DNA of 64,000 bases. Source: Mangrovimonas spongiae (GTDB lineage: Bacteria; Bacteroidota; Bacteroidia; Flavobacteriales; Flavobacteriaceae). Within the stretch, counting starts at the first letter, position 1. Every line of letters starts with the position of its first letter. Location of the stretch: assembly GCF_003944795.1 (NCBI RefSeq), contig NZ_RWBG01000002.1:558001-622000 (forward strand), in the 5' to 3' direction. A program made the translations under genes and the position numbers. This document shows positions 33,648 to 42,982 of this stretch, one piece after another. The notes under the pieces were generated by a model. That model had not been told where the DNA came from. It searched no databases and saw nothing but the letters and a program-made list of their open reading frames with translations.

Positions 33648-36098
33648 ATGCTTAAACACTTAAAAAAAGGAATATTTGCAATATTCTTTATCACTTTCAC
33701 AGTTCAATCCCAACAACCAACAGATTGTGTTGACGCTGTAGTCGTTTGTGGAAATTCTGAAATCAACCTTGATGTTAACGGCATAGGGACTCAAGAAGTT
33801 AGCGGATTAAATAGTTGTTCTAGTGGCGAAAACAACAGCCTATGGTTAAAAGTAACTGTTGTAACCGATGGTACTTTAGCCTTTACACTAACACCGCAAA
33901 GTACAGCAATAACAGAAGATTATGATTTTTTTATTTTCGGCCCAACACAAGACTGTAGCAATTTAGGATTTGCTATAAGATGCTCTACAACAAACCCTCA
34001 AGCTGCAGGACAAGGCAATAATCTTACGGGACTTAGCACTAACGAATCGGAGTCTTCAGAAGGCCCTGGGCAAGATGGAAATAGTTTTGTTAGCGCTATT
34101 AATGCTCTAGCTGGAGAAACATATTTTATAGTAATAGATAGACCCATAGGTAATAGTCCATTTTCTTTAGAATGGACAGGAACAGCAGAATTTTCTAGTC
34201 CTCCCAACAATGAATTAGGAAATCCACAAGCCCTTAATTTAGAAAAATGTGATACGGTAGAACCTTATAATGATGGCATTACTACATTTGATATTGAAGA
34301 AAACACAAATAATATAATTGGTAATCAAACAAATGTTCAAGTAACCTATCATGAATCAGAAAGTGATGCTAACATAGGGATAAATGCTATAACATCACCT
34401 TACAACAACATTTCAAACTCACAAGAAGTTTATGCTAAATTAACCAATACTGTTACTGATTGTTTCGAAATTATTCCGTTCACATTAACGGTAAATAGCG
34501 GCCCAAATTTTGCGACACCTTCAGATTTTGAAATTTGCGATGATTATACAGATAACGATGCCTTTAATGGGCAAACAACCTTTAACTTAACTAATAAAAA
34601 TAATGAGATTTTAAACGGGCAAGACGCATCAAGCATTAACATTTCTTATCATGAAACCTTAACTCAAGCCGAAAACAACACAAATCCCTTAAACAATCAA
34701 TTTTACAATACAACACCTGACGAGCAAACTATTTTTGTAAGAATTGAAGACGCTACAAATCAAGTTTGCTTTAGTACAACACCATTAACGTTAAGAATAT
34801 TAGAAACACCTTTATCAAACAACATATCTTTATTCCAATGCGATGAAGATGGCATATCTGATGGAATTACAACTTTCAACCTATTGCAAGCTGTTAACGA
34901 TATTACTAATGGTAATAACAATGTATTTACCACATTTTTTGAAACCTTTTCTGATGCCGAAAACGATATAAACGCTATCACCTCTCCCGAAAGCTATTCT
35001 TCGAGTGCTCAAACTATATTTGCACAAGTGAAAGACAACAATTCACTTTGTTATAGTATTGCTGAAATTGCTTTAGAAGTTAGTGCAACACAAATTCAAG
35101 ATTTTATAGCCCCAATAGTTTGTGATGAATTAAACTCTGAAGATGGTTTAAACACTTTCGACCTTTCAAATTACACGCAAGATATTCATGATATTAATGG
35201 CATTAGCTTCCCTATCGTTTATTATGAAACTTATGAAGATGCCTTGCTTGAACAAAACCCTTTACCATCAATATTTAACAACACAACATCATATTCGCAA
35301 ACAATTTTTGCTAGAGCCGAAAACAACAATGCTTGCTATGGCATAAGTGAAGTACAACTTAATATTGAGCCTTTACCAAACTTGGAAGATGACGAAACAC
35401 TTTTATATTGCCTAAACACTTATCCACAAACCATAACATTAAACTCTGGCGTTATTGGAAATAGTAACAACTACACCTATTCTTGGTCTAATGACGAACA
35501 AACTGAAAGTATTCAAATTAATGAACCAGGGACTTATACTGTAACGGTTACCAACAGCGTACAATGCTCAAAAACAAGAACAATTACCGTTGAAGCTTCC
35601 AATATTGCTACAATCGATAATATTAATGTGGTAGACATTTCAGAAAACAACTCTATTACTGTTATTACTTCTGGTGAAGGTATATACGAATATGCTTTAT
35701 TAAACGAAGACGGCACCATATATGCCAACTATCAAACTAGTAACACCTTTAATAATATTGAAGCTGGTATTTACACTGTAAGTATTAGAGATACTAAAAA
35801 CGATTGTGGTATTGTTTCTGAAAGTGTTGCCGTTATTGGCTATCCTAAATTTTTCACTCCAAATGGCGATGGGTACAACGATAGATGGAATATTAAAGGA
35901 ATCTCAAACACCTTTCAACCAAATACAAAACTTAAAATCTTTGACCGCTACGGAAAACTACTTAAACAAATAAACCCACTTGGAGAAGGCTGGGACGGAT
36001 CTTTTAACGGTGAAATTATGCCTACTGATGATTATTGGTTTTCGGTTGATTTACAAGACGGAAGAACATTTAGAAGTCATTTTACACTTAAACGATAA
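33648..36098 (+). CDS. T9SS type B sorted surface protein with four repeat modules
   Basis: An 816-residue secreted protein. A signal peptide (about 1-21, ending TVQSQ) precedes a ~160-residue N-terminal domain with two early cysteines (DCVDAVVVCGNSEI) and acidic stretches like DYDFFIFGPTQDCSN, a module often seen at the N-terminus of flavobacterial T9SS cargo. Four copies of the ~85-residue CD...DG...F(D/N)L module follow (about 198-545), then an Ig-like part and the type B sorting domain ending FTLKR. It lies 9 bases after the previous gene and is surely cotranscribed. The function is not known; adhesion or matrix binding is a reasonable guess. Confidence 0.88.
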   Translation: MLKHLKKGIFAIFFITFTVQSQQPTDCVDAVVVCGNSEINLDVNGIGTQEVSGLNSCSSGENNSLWLKVTVVTDGTLAFTLTPQSTAITEDYDFFIFGPTQDCSNLGFAIRCSTTNPQAAGQGNNLTGLSTNESESSEGPGQDGNSFVSAINALAGETYFIVIDRPIGNSPFSLEWTGTAEFSSPPNNELGNPQALNLEKCDTVEPYNDGITTFDIEENTNNIIGNQTNVQVTYHESESDANIGINAITSPYNNISNSQEVYAKLTNTVTDCFEIIPFTLTVNSGPNFATPSDFEICDDYTDNDAFNGQTTFNLTNKNNEILNGQDASSINISYHETLTQAENNTNPLNNQFYNTTPDEQTIFVRIEDATNQVCFSTTPLTLRILETPLSNNISLFQCDEDGISDGITTFNLLQAVNDITNGNNNVFTTFFETFSDAENDINAITSPESYSSSAQTIFAQVKDNNSLCYSIAEIALEVSATQIQDFIAPIVCDELNSEDGLNTFDLSNYTQDIHDINGISFPIVYYETYEDALLEQNPLPSIFNNTTSYSQTIFARAENNNACYGISEVQLNIEPLPNLEDDETLLYCLNTYPQTITLNSGVIGNSNNYTYSWSNDEQTESIQINEPGTYTVTVTNSVQCSKTRTITVEASNIATIDNINVVDISENNSITVITSGEGIYEYALLNEDGTIYANYQTSNTFNNIEAGIYTVSIRDTKNDCGIVSESVAVIGYPKFFTPNGDGYNDRWNIKGISNTFQPNTKLKIFDRYGKLLKQINPLGEGWDGSFNGEIMPTDDYWFSVDLQDGRTFRSHFTLKR
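35343..36098 (+). repeat. Long direct repeat, copy 2 (3' end of second T9SS gene)
   Basis: Second copy of the segment at 32883-33638. The few differences cluster around 35494-35570 and at the last codons, while 35571-35899 is identical to copy 1. Confidence 0.93.
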
Positions 36099-36135
36099 AG
36101 GATTTTAGTATTTTTAACACAGCAACGTGTTAATT

Positions 36136-37974
36136 ATGCACTGTATAAAGACGTACTTTATTCTATTAAGCATATTTTTTTGCAGCCCTGTTTGGGGTCA
36201 AGACATTACGTTATTTAACCAATTTAATGGACGATACGACTACCTAGCCATAGGTAATACTTTAAATGAAGTTGAAAACAATCTGGTGTCTGGTTACTGT
36301 GAAACCTTACCATCTTCTTCTGCTGTATTAAATCTACCTGAAAACACAACCATTATTTCGGCTTATTTATATTGGGCAGGCTCAGGAAACGGTGATACTG
36401 AAATCACTTTAAATAATACAGATTTTATTGCCGACAATACTTATACAGTTGATTATTTTGACCAAAACTATGGTACGCTTAATTATTTTTCGTGCTATAA
36501 AGACATTACTGATTTTATTGTTGATAATGGTGAAATTGCATACGAACTATCAAACCTAGATATTACTCAAACAATCACCAATAATCCTGGATATTGTAAT
36601 AATAGTACCAATTTTGCTGGATGGTGTATTTATGTTATTTACGAAGATGCAAATTTACCACTAAATCAAATTAATTTATTTCAAGGCCTAGAAATTATAA
36701 ACAGAAATGAACAAGAAAAAACCATAACACTAGAAAATATTAATGTATTAGACAACGAAGGTGCTAAAATTGGTTTTTTAACTTGGGAAGGCGATGCCAA
36801 CTTAAACTATGGCGAATCGCTTTTTATAAACAACAATCTACTTTCTAACCCACCTCTTAATCCAGCCGACAATGCTTTTAATGGCACAAACTCTTTCACC
36901 AATTCTAACGAGCTATACAATTGCGATATAGACTACTACAACATACAAAACTATATAAATATTGGAGACGAAACAGTTGATATAAAACTAACCACTGGTG
37001 CTATTAATGAGTTTGGCTCATTTTCGGCTGACTTAATTATAATTAACAACGTTATTACCGTGTTAAACAGCCAGCTTCCAGATGCAACAGCAACTATAAA
37101 TAATTATGAGCTGGAATGTGGCAACAGAAATATTTCTGTCAACTTTACCGTGTTTAATAATAATAGTACCGATGTACTCCCCCAAAATACTCCTATCGCA
37201 TTTTACGCCAATAATATATTAATCGGCACAAGCCAAACCAATAACAATATTGCTATTGGCGAATTTGAAACGCAAGATATAACGCTTAATATCCCCGAAG
37301 GACTGGGAGACATAATAAACCTTCAAATTATAGTTGATGATATTGGAAACGGTTCTGGTATTGTAACCGAACTTAACGAAACAAATAATTTTCACGACAT
37401 TAATTTAGAGCTACTAACAATCTCTAATACACCTATTCCCAATATGGAAGCTTGCGATGAAAGTTTTAATCAAGCTTTTTTCGATTTAACATCGCAGCTA
37501 TCATTTATAGAAACTAATGGCTTTGATTATAACTTTTATACAACCTTAGAAGATTTACAAAACAACACCTTGGAAATTATTAATCCGTCAAATTTTCAAA
37601 ATACGACATCCCCTCAAACCATTTATTTAAAAGTTAACACAGAAAATTGCTATAAAATATTTAACTTCAATCTTATTGTAAAAAATTGTCCTCCTATTAT
37701 ACCTGAAATATTCACACCTAACAATGATGGTTATAACGATTGGTTTAATATACAAGGGCTATATGATATTTTTGAAAAACACAAACTTTTAATCTATAAC
37801 CGCTATGGTACATTAATTTTTGAAGGTAACAATAACATTAAATGGGAAGGAAAAGCCAACAAAGGCCTAAACAACAAAGGAAAACTCCTACCAACAGGCA
37901 CTTATTTTTATGTATTATACTTAAACGATAATAATTTTGACAATATAGTTGGTTGGGTTTATTTAAATAGATAA
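36136..37974 (+). CDS. T9SS type B sorted surface protein with CARDB-like domain
   Basis: A 612-residue secreted protein. A signal peptide (about 1-22, ending SPVWGQ) precedes a ~300-residue domain I cannot name (DITLFNQFNGRYDYLAIG, TIISAYLYWAGSG, FAGWCIYVIYED, KIGFLTWEGD). A CARDB-like beta domain follows (about 330-435, with ISVNFTVFNNNSTDV and VTELNETNNFHDI), then one CD...F(D)L module (about 440-520), and the type B sorting domain from PEIFTPNNDGYNDWF, ending VYLNR rather than FTLKR. I chose the ATG at 36136; an in-frame GTG lies nine bases upstream. It is 37 bases from the previous gene. Confidence 0.85.
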   Translation: MHCIKTYFILLSIFFCSPVWGQDITLFNQFNGRYDYLAIGNTLNEVENNLVSGYCETLPSSSAVLNLPENTTIISAYLYWAGSGNGDTEITLNNTDFIADNTYTVDYFDQNYGTLNYFSCYKDITDFIVDNGEIAYELSNLDITQTITNNPGYCNNSTNFAGWCIYVIYEDANLPLNQINLFQGLEIINRNEQEKTITLENINVLDNEGAKIGFLTWEGDANLNYGESLFINNNLLSNPPLNPADNAFNGTNSFTNSNELYNCDIDYYNIQNYINIGDETVDIKLTTGAINEFGSFSADLIIINNVITVLNSQLPDATATINNYELECGNRNISVNFTVFNNNSTDVLPQNTPIAFYANNILIGTSQTNNNIAIGEFETQDITLNIPEGLGDIINLQIIVDDIGNGSGIVTELNETNNFHDINLELLTISNTPIPNMEACDESFNQAFFDLTSQLSFIETNGFDYNFYTTLEDLQNNTLEIINPSNFQNTTSPQTIYLKVNTENCYKIFNFNLIVKNCPPIIPEIFTPNNDGYNDWFNIQGLYDIFEKHKLLIYNRYGTLIFEGNNNIKWEGKANKGLNNKGKLLPTGTYFYVLYLNDNNFDNIVGWVYLNR

Positions 37975-38065
37975 CAAATCCTTAAAATACATTTTATCGA
38001 TATTTTTTGCATTTAATCCGATATTTGTTTACATTTCCAACCATTTAGCCCTAAAAAAGAAAAAA

Positions 38066-41000
38066 TTGAATTTTAGAAAGAAAAAAATATACTTTATAAA
38101 AAAAGCTGAGAAACTAATATTTATTGTTTGTCTTCTTTTTCAAGTTATAGCAAGTTACGCGCAACAAATTTCTGTTGATGACACCTATACACCACAACAA
38201 CTTATAGAGAATAATCTAATTTTAGGCTGTGTAGAAGTGTCAAATATTCAATCTACAATTAATGGCCAGGTTAATCAAATATCTAGTTATGGTTATTTCG
38301 AGCAATCTACCTCAAATTTTCCATTTCAAAATGGTATCTTATTATCTACTGGCGCTGCCTTTTCAGCGGGTAATACCACAAACGCCAATGTTCTTAATGA
38401 AGGGGATACCAACTGGGGAACCGATAGCGACTTAGAAACCGCTTTAGGCATATCAAATACATTAAACGCAACAGCTATCGAATTTGATTTTATTTCGGTA
38501 GCCAATCAAGTTCAATTTAATTATATATTAGCTTCAGAAGAATATTTTGCCGATTACCCTTGCCAATATTCAGATGGGTTTGCCTTTTTAATTAAAGAAG
38601 CTGGAACAAATAACCCATATACCAATATTGCCGTTATTCCAGGTACAAACACGCCTGTTAACACAAGTACAATTCACGAAGAAATTGTAGGCTTGTGTCC
38701 TGCCGAAAACGAACAATATTTTGATGGTTATAATGTTGGCGACACAAATTTTAATGGTAGAACGACAGTTTTAACAGCTTCAGCAAGCATACAACCTAAC
38801 GTGCAATATCATATAAAATTAGTTATTGCAGACCAAAGTGACGAAAACTATGACTCTGCCGTATTTATTGAAGGGAATAGTTTTAATGCTACCGTAGATT
38901 TAGGTCCAGATATTGTTACTTGTGCCGATAATACAACTTTAAATGCAGACATTAACAATCCTTTGGCTAGTTACACCTGGCTATTAAACGGACAACCAAT
39001 TGCTAACGAAAATGCGCCACAACTTACCACCACAGCATCTGGAAGCTACACCGTACAAATATCTATTCCTATTAATAATACAACTTGCGACATTGAAGAC
39101 TCTATAGAAGTTACCCTAGGAACAGAACAACCTGCTATTCCTATTTCAGATTTTGCAGTATGTGATACCGATGGTGATGCCGTTGAAACATTTGACCTTT
39201 CTACTAAAGATAATGAAGCTCTATCCATAGTACCACCTGGCAACTACACTATATCATATCATAATTCACTTACTAATGCTCAAAATAATGATAATCCAAT
39301 AACAGCTCCAATCCAAAATCAAACAAACCCACAAACTATATATATTAGGATTTTAGATGCAGACAATGGTTGTGTTACCTATTCTAGCTTTAACTTAATT
39401 GTTAATGAACTACCCGATATTGTAGACCCTGCTCCTGTTGAAATTTGCGATGACAGTGTTTCGGATGGAGTTACACAAATAGATTTAACACAATACAATA
39501 ACGATATTACAAATGGGAATACGGCATTATATGTAAGTTACCACTACTCTCAACAAGATGCCAATACTGGAGACAATCCTATACCAATGCCGTATGTTAA
39601 CACAAACCCTCAAGAACAAATTTTTATTCGAGTTATTGATGGCAATACAGGCTGCGAAACGACTAGTTCTTTAAATATTACAGTCCTAGAAACTCCAGAT
39701 ATTAACGCAAACCCAGAAAGTATTAGTGCTTGTGAGCAAGATGAAGATGGATTTGAGTTTTTTGACCTTTCCCCTGCTATAGATGATATTCTACAAGGCG
39801 CCACCAACACTACAATTACATTTCATACTAGTTTAGACGATGCCAATACAGGAAACAATCCTATTCAAAATATAGAAAACTTCCAAAACACGACGCCTTA
39901 CGAACAAGTTATTTATGTAAGAGTTGTTAATAATGATACAGGATGTCCTTCTATTACGAGTTTTAACATTTACACCAACATCCTTGAGCAGGAAAGTGAT
40001 ATAAGAGATTTTCTAGTATGTGATGACAGTTCTAATGATGGTATTGCTAATTTTAATTTAGAAAATATAGGCAACTCCATTTTAAACAATTTGGAAAATG
40101 CCACAATAACCTTTTATGAAAATGAAACCAATCAAGAAAATGGCACAAACCCAATAGACCAAACCGTTCCTTATCAAGTTTCTAATTCAGCGCAACTTTT
40201 TGTAACTATTAGCAATACAGAATGTGACTACAACACTAGCATAAACTTAATTGTAAATCCTGCTGTTTTCATACAATCTTTAGAGCCTCAAGATTACTGC
40301 GATACAGATGACGATGGGTTTACATCTATCGATTTAAATGTATTCGACGACTACGTATCAACAGGCATACCTAACCCAAGTGTTACTTATTTCCTTAATC
40401 AAACAGATGCCGAAAATAATGTAAACTTTTTACCGCCTTTTTATACTAACACAAGTAATCCACAAACGTTTTATGCTCGTGTAACAGATGCCACAACTGG
40501 CTGTTATGATATATCGCCTCTAGAAATTAATATTTTACCTGCACCAACAGTTTCTCAGGCTCAAGACATTTTAATATGCGATAACGACCAAGATGGGGTT
40601 TCTACAGTAAATTTAGACAATAAAATACCCGAAATTATAACCAACACTAATGGGGTAAGCATCGACTTTTTCACTACAGAAGATAATGCCAACAACAACA
40701 TTAATGCTATTAACACACCTGATAATTTTTCAACAAATACAACCCCTATATTTACACGAGTAACCAACAATACAACAGGATGTTTTGCCATATCTACTTT
40801 TATGGTATATATAAACACCCAACCTGTTTTTACAGACATAGCTGATTTCACGAACTGTGAAACTGATGGTAACCAAACCGCAGAATTCCTTTTTATTGAA
40901 AAAGATGCCGAAATACTTAATGGGCAAACCGGAAAACAAGTCTTATATTTTTTAAACCAAAACGATGCTATAAACAGACAAAATATTATAGATAAAAATC

Positions 41001-42919
41001 AACCTTACCAAAACATATCTAGTCCACAAACTATTCATGTAAGAGTAGAAAATATAACCGACCAAGATTGTTATGGCGTTTCATCTTTTATTATAGAAGT
41101 TGGTGCAATCCCAATCTTTAACGCACCAACAGATTTATCGCTTTGCGATGACATTACAAACGATGGTCAAGAGGAGTTCAATCTTGCCGAGGTGATAAAT
41201 ACCATATCAGAAAACAGCCCAGAAAACCTAAGCATTACATTTCACACATCTTACGATGATGCCGATAATGGAACCAATACAATAGATTTAAACTACACCA
41301 ACACCGAAAATCCACAGCAAATTTTTGCTCGAGTTGAAAATGGCACATATTGTCATGGTATTGCAGAATTTGGCTTAAACGTTATTCAAGTACCATTGGT
41401 TAACGCTCCATCCGAAATGACTGTTTGCGATACTAATTATGATGGTATTGCAACCTTTGATTTAACCATAGCAGAAACCGAAGTTTTAGGAATAAGACAA
41501 GACAATGTCGAACTTACTTACCACGAATCTATTGCAGATGTAGAAAATAACATCGAAATTCCAACACCAGCATCATACAACAATATTGAAAACCCACAAA
41601 CGGTATACATTAAAGCTACCAATACTATTTCTAACTGTTATGTCTATGTGCCTTTGGTTTTAAATGTTAATTTACCACCTAGTATAAATGCTGTTAATTT
41701 TGAAATATGTGACAATTCAACAAACAGTTACAACCTAAACGATACACTATCACAGCTATTAGACACCCAAGAAAACATTGATGTTAATTTTTATGCCACC
41801 CAACAAGACGCCCAAAACAATACTAATGCCATAAGTACAGACTACACATATACAAGTAATAATACAACCTTATACATAACTGCTACAAATAGTAATACAG
41901 GCTGTCGTGCTACACAATCGTTTAACTTAACAGTAAACCCAACACCTATTGCTAACCAACCGCAAAACCTAATTTCTTGCGACGATAACTTTGATGGATT
42001 TTATACCTTTGATTTTTCCCAACAAACCAACACTATTTTAGGAAATCAAAATCCCAATCAATTTAATGTGTCATATTTTGAAACCGAAAATGATGCTCTG
42101 GAAAACACCAACCCAATTACCAATTTAAACTACAGTGCTTCTAACGGACAAACTATTTATGTTAGAGTAGAAAACGTAATTACAAATTGTTTTTCTACAA
42201 CATCGTTCTCCACCATTGTTCATAGAAAACCCGAAGTTAATATCGGTAATCAAACCATCTGTATAGACAATTTACCATTAATCGTCTCTGCCGAAACAGG
42301 CTTTAATACCGACACTTATTTATGGTCAACTAACCAAACAGCTTCAGAAATTGAAATCACACAAATTGGCAGCTATTCAGTCACAGTTACTACAGAAAAC
42401 GGTTGCGAAACCACCTCAACTTTTTCGGTTATCGAATCGGAACAAGCTACTATAGAGTTTACAGAAACTATTGATTTTTCCGACCCCAATAATATTACAG
42501 TAACTGTAAGTGGTATTGGGAATTATCAATACAGTATCGATAATGGGCCACCGCAAGACTCCAACGTATTTTATAACGTAACTTGGGGACCACACATTAT
42601 CGAAGTTAAAGACTTAAACGGTTGCGCATCGGCAATAAAAGAAATCGTGGTAATCGATGCGCCATTATTCTTTACACCTAATAACGATGGCTACAACGAT
42701 TATTGGCATATCGCAGGCGTAGAGCAATTAGAAGGTACCGTTATTTACATTTTTGATAGATTTGGTAAACTACTAAAAACACTAAGTCATAGCTCTCAAG
42801 GTTGGGATGGCACTTATAGAGGCGAAAATATGCCAACAAACGACTATTGGTTTTTAGCCGAAGTAAAAAAAGGAGATATCTCGTTTGAAGTAAAACGACA
42901 TTTTACCCTAAAACGATAA
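38066..42919 (+). CDS. Giant T9SS type B sorted surface protein: choice-of-anchor L domain plus eleven repeat modules
   Basis: A 1617-residue secreted protein, the largest of the cluster. A signal peptide with a long basic n-region (1-33, ending VIASYAQ) is followed by a choice-of-anchor L type domain (about 35-275, with SSYGYFEQ, LLSTGAAFSAG, TAIEFDFISVANQVQFNYI, ASEEYFADYPCQYSDGFAF, VQYHIKLVIADQSD). An Ig-like domain and then eleven ~85-residue CD...DG...F(D/N)L modules (about 365-1390) follow, then an Ig-like part and the type B sorting domain ending FTLKR. Start is the TTG at 38066: there is no in-frame ATG before the end of the signal peptide. Aspartate-rich DxDxDG starts of several modules suggest calcium binding. 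Confidence 0.88.
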   Translation: MNFRKKKIYFIKKAEKLIFIVCLLFQVIASYAQQISVDDTYTPQQLIENNLILGCVEVSNIQSTINGQVNQISSYGYFEQSTSNFPFQNGILLSTGAAFSAGNTTNANVLNEGDTNWGTDSDLETALGISNTLNATAIEFDFISVANQVQFNYILASEEYFADYPCQYSDGFAFLIKEAGTNNPYTNIAVIPGTNTPVNTSTIHEEIVGLCPAENEQYFDGYNVGDTNFNGRTTVLTASASIQPNVQYHIKLVIADQSDENYDSAVFIEGNSFNATVDLGPDIVTCADNTTLNADINNPLASYTWLLNGQPIANENAPQLTTTASGSYTVQISIPINNTTCDIEDSIEVTLGTEQPAIPISDFAVCDTDGDAVETFDLSTKDNEALSIVPPGNYTISYHNSLTNAQNNDNPITAPIQNQTNPQTIYIRILDADNGCVTYSSFNLIVNELPDIVDPAPVEICDDSVSDGVTQIDLTQYNNDITNGNTALYVSYHYSQQDANTGDNPIPMPYVNTNPQEQIFIRVIDGNTGCETTSSLNITVLETPDINANPESISACEQDEDGFEFFDLSPAIDDILQGATNTTITFHTSLDDANTGNNPIQNIENFQNTTPYEQVIYVRVVNNDTGCPSITSFNIYTNILEQESDIRDFLVCDDSSNDGIANFNLENIGNSILNNLENATITFYENETNQENGTNPIDQTVPYQVSNSAQLFVTISNTECDYNTSINLIVNPAVFIQSLEPQDYCDTDDDGFTSIDLNVFDDYVSTGIPNPSVTYFLNQTDAENNVNFLPPFYTNTSNPQTFYARVTDATTGCYDISPLEINILPAPTVSQAQDILICDNDQDGVSTVNLDNKIPEIITNTNGVSIDFFTTEDNANNNINAINTPDNFSTNTTPIFTRVTNNTTGCFAISTFMVYINTQPVFTDIADFTNCETDGNQTAEFLFIEKDAEILNGQTGKQVLYFLNQNDAINRQNIIDKNQPYQNISSPQTIHVRVENITDQDCYGVSSFIIEVGAIPIFNAPTDLSLCDDITNDGQEEFNLAEVINTISENSPENLSITFHTSYDDADNGTNTIDLNYTNTENPQQIFARVENGTYCHGIAEFGLNVIQVPLVNAPSEMTVCDTNYDGIATFDLTIAETEVLGIRQDNVELTYHESIADVENNIEIPTPASYNNIENPQTVYIKATNTISNCYVYVPLVLNVNLPPSINAVNFEICDNSTNSYNLNDTLSQLLDTQENIDVNFYATQQDAQNNTNAISTDYTYTSNNTTLYITATNSNTGCRATQSFNLTVNPTPIANQPQNLISCDDNFDGFYTFDFSQQTNTILGNQNPNQFNVSYFETENDALENTNPITNLNYSASNGQTIYVRVENVITNCFSTTSFSTIVHRKPEVNIGNQTICIDNLPLIVSAETGFNTDTYLWSTNQTASEIEITQIGSYSVTVTTENGCETTSTFSVIESEQATIEFTETIDFSDPNNITVTVSGIGNYQYSIDNGPPQDSNVFYNVTWGPHIIEVKDLNGCASAIKEIVVIDAPLFFTPNNDGYNDYWHIAGVEQLEGTVIYIFDRFGKLLKTLSHSSQGWDGTYRGENMPTNDYWFLAEVKKGDISFEVKRHFTLKR

Positions 42920-42962
42920 CAAGTCTTAACATTTTAAAAAAATAAAAACTTTTTTTATTCCC

Positions 42963-42970
42963 TATCTTTG
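42963..42970 (+). promoter_or_regulatory. -7 promoter element of the fifth T9SS gene
   Basis: TATCTTTG fits TAnnTTTG and ends 12 bases before the ATG at 42983. An in-frame TTG at 42968 is part of this element, so it is unlikely to start translation. Confidence 0.5.
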
Positions 42971-42982
42971 CAAGTCGAAATC

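Noticed and set aside
32883-36098. Insertion sequence or transposon as the source of the long repeat
   Set aside because: The repeat is coding, in frame and contains no transposase or inverted ends; it is a duplicated sorting-domain segment.
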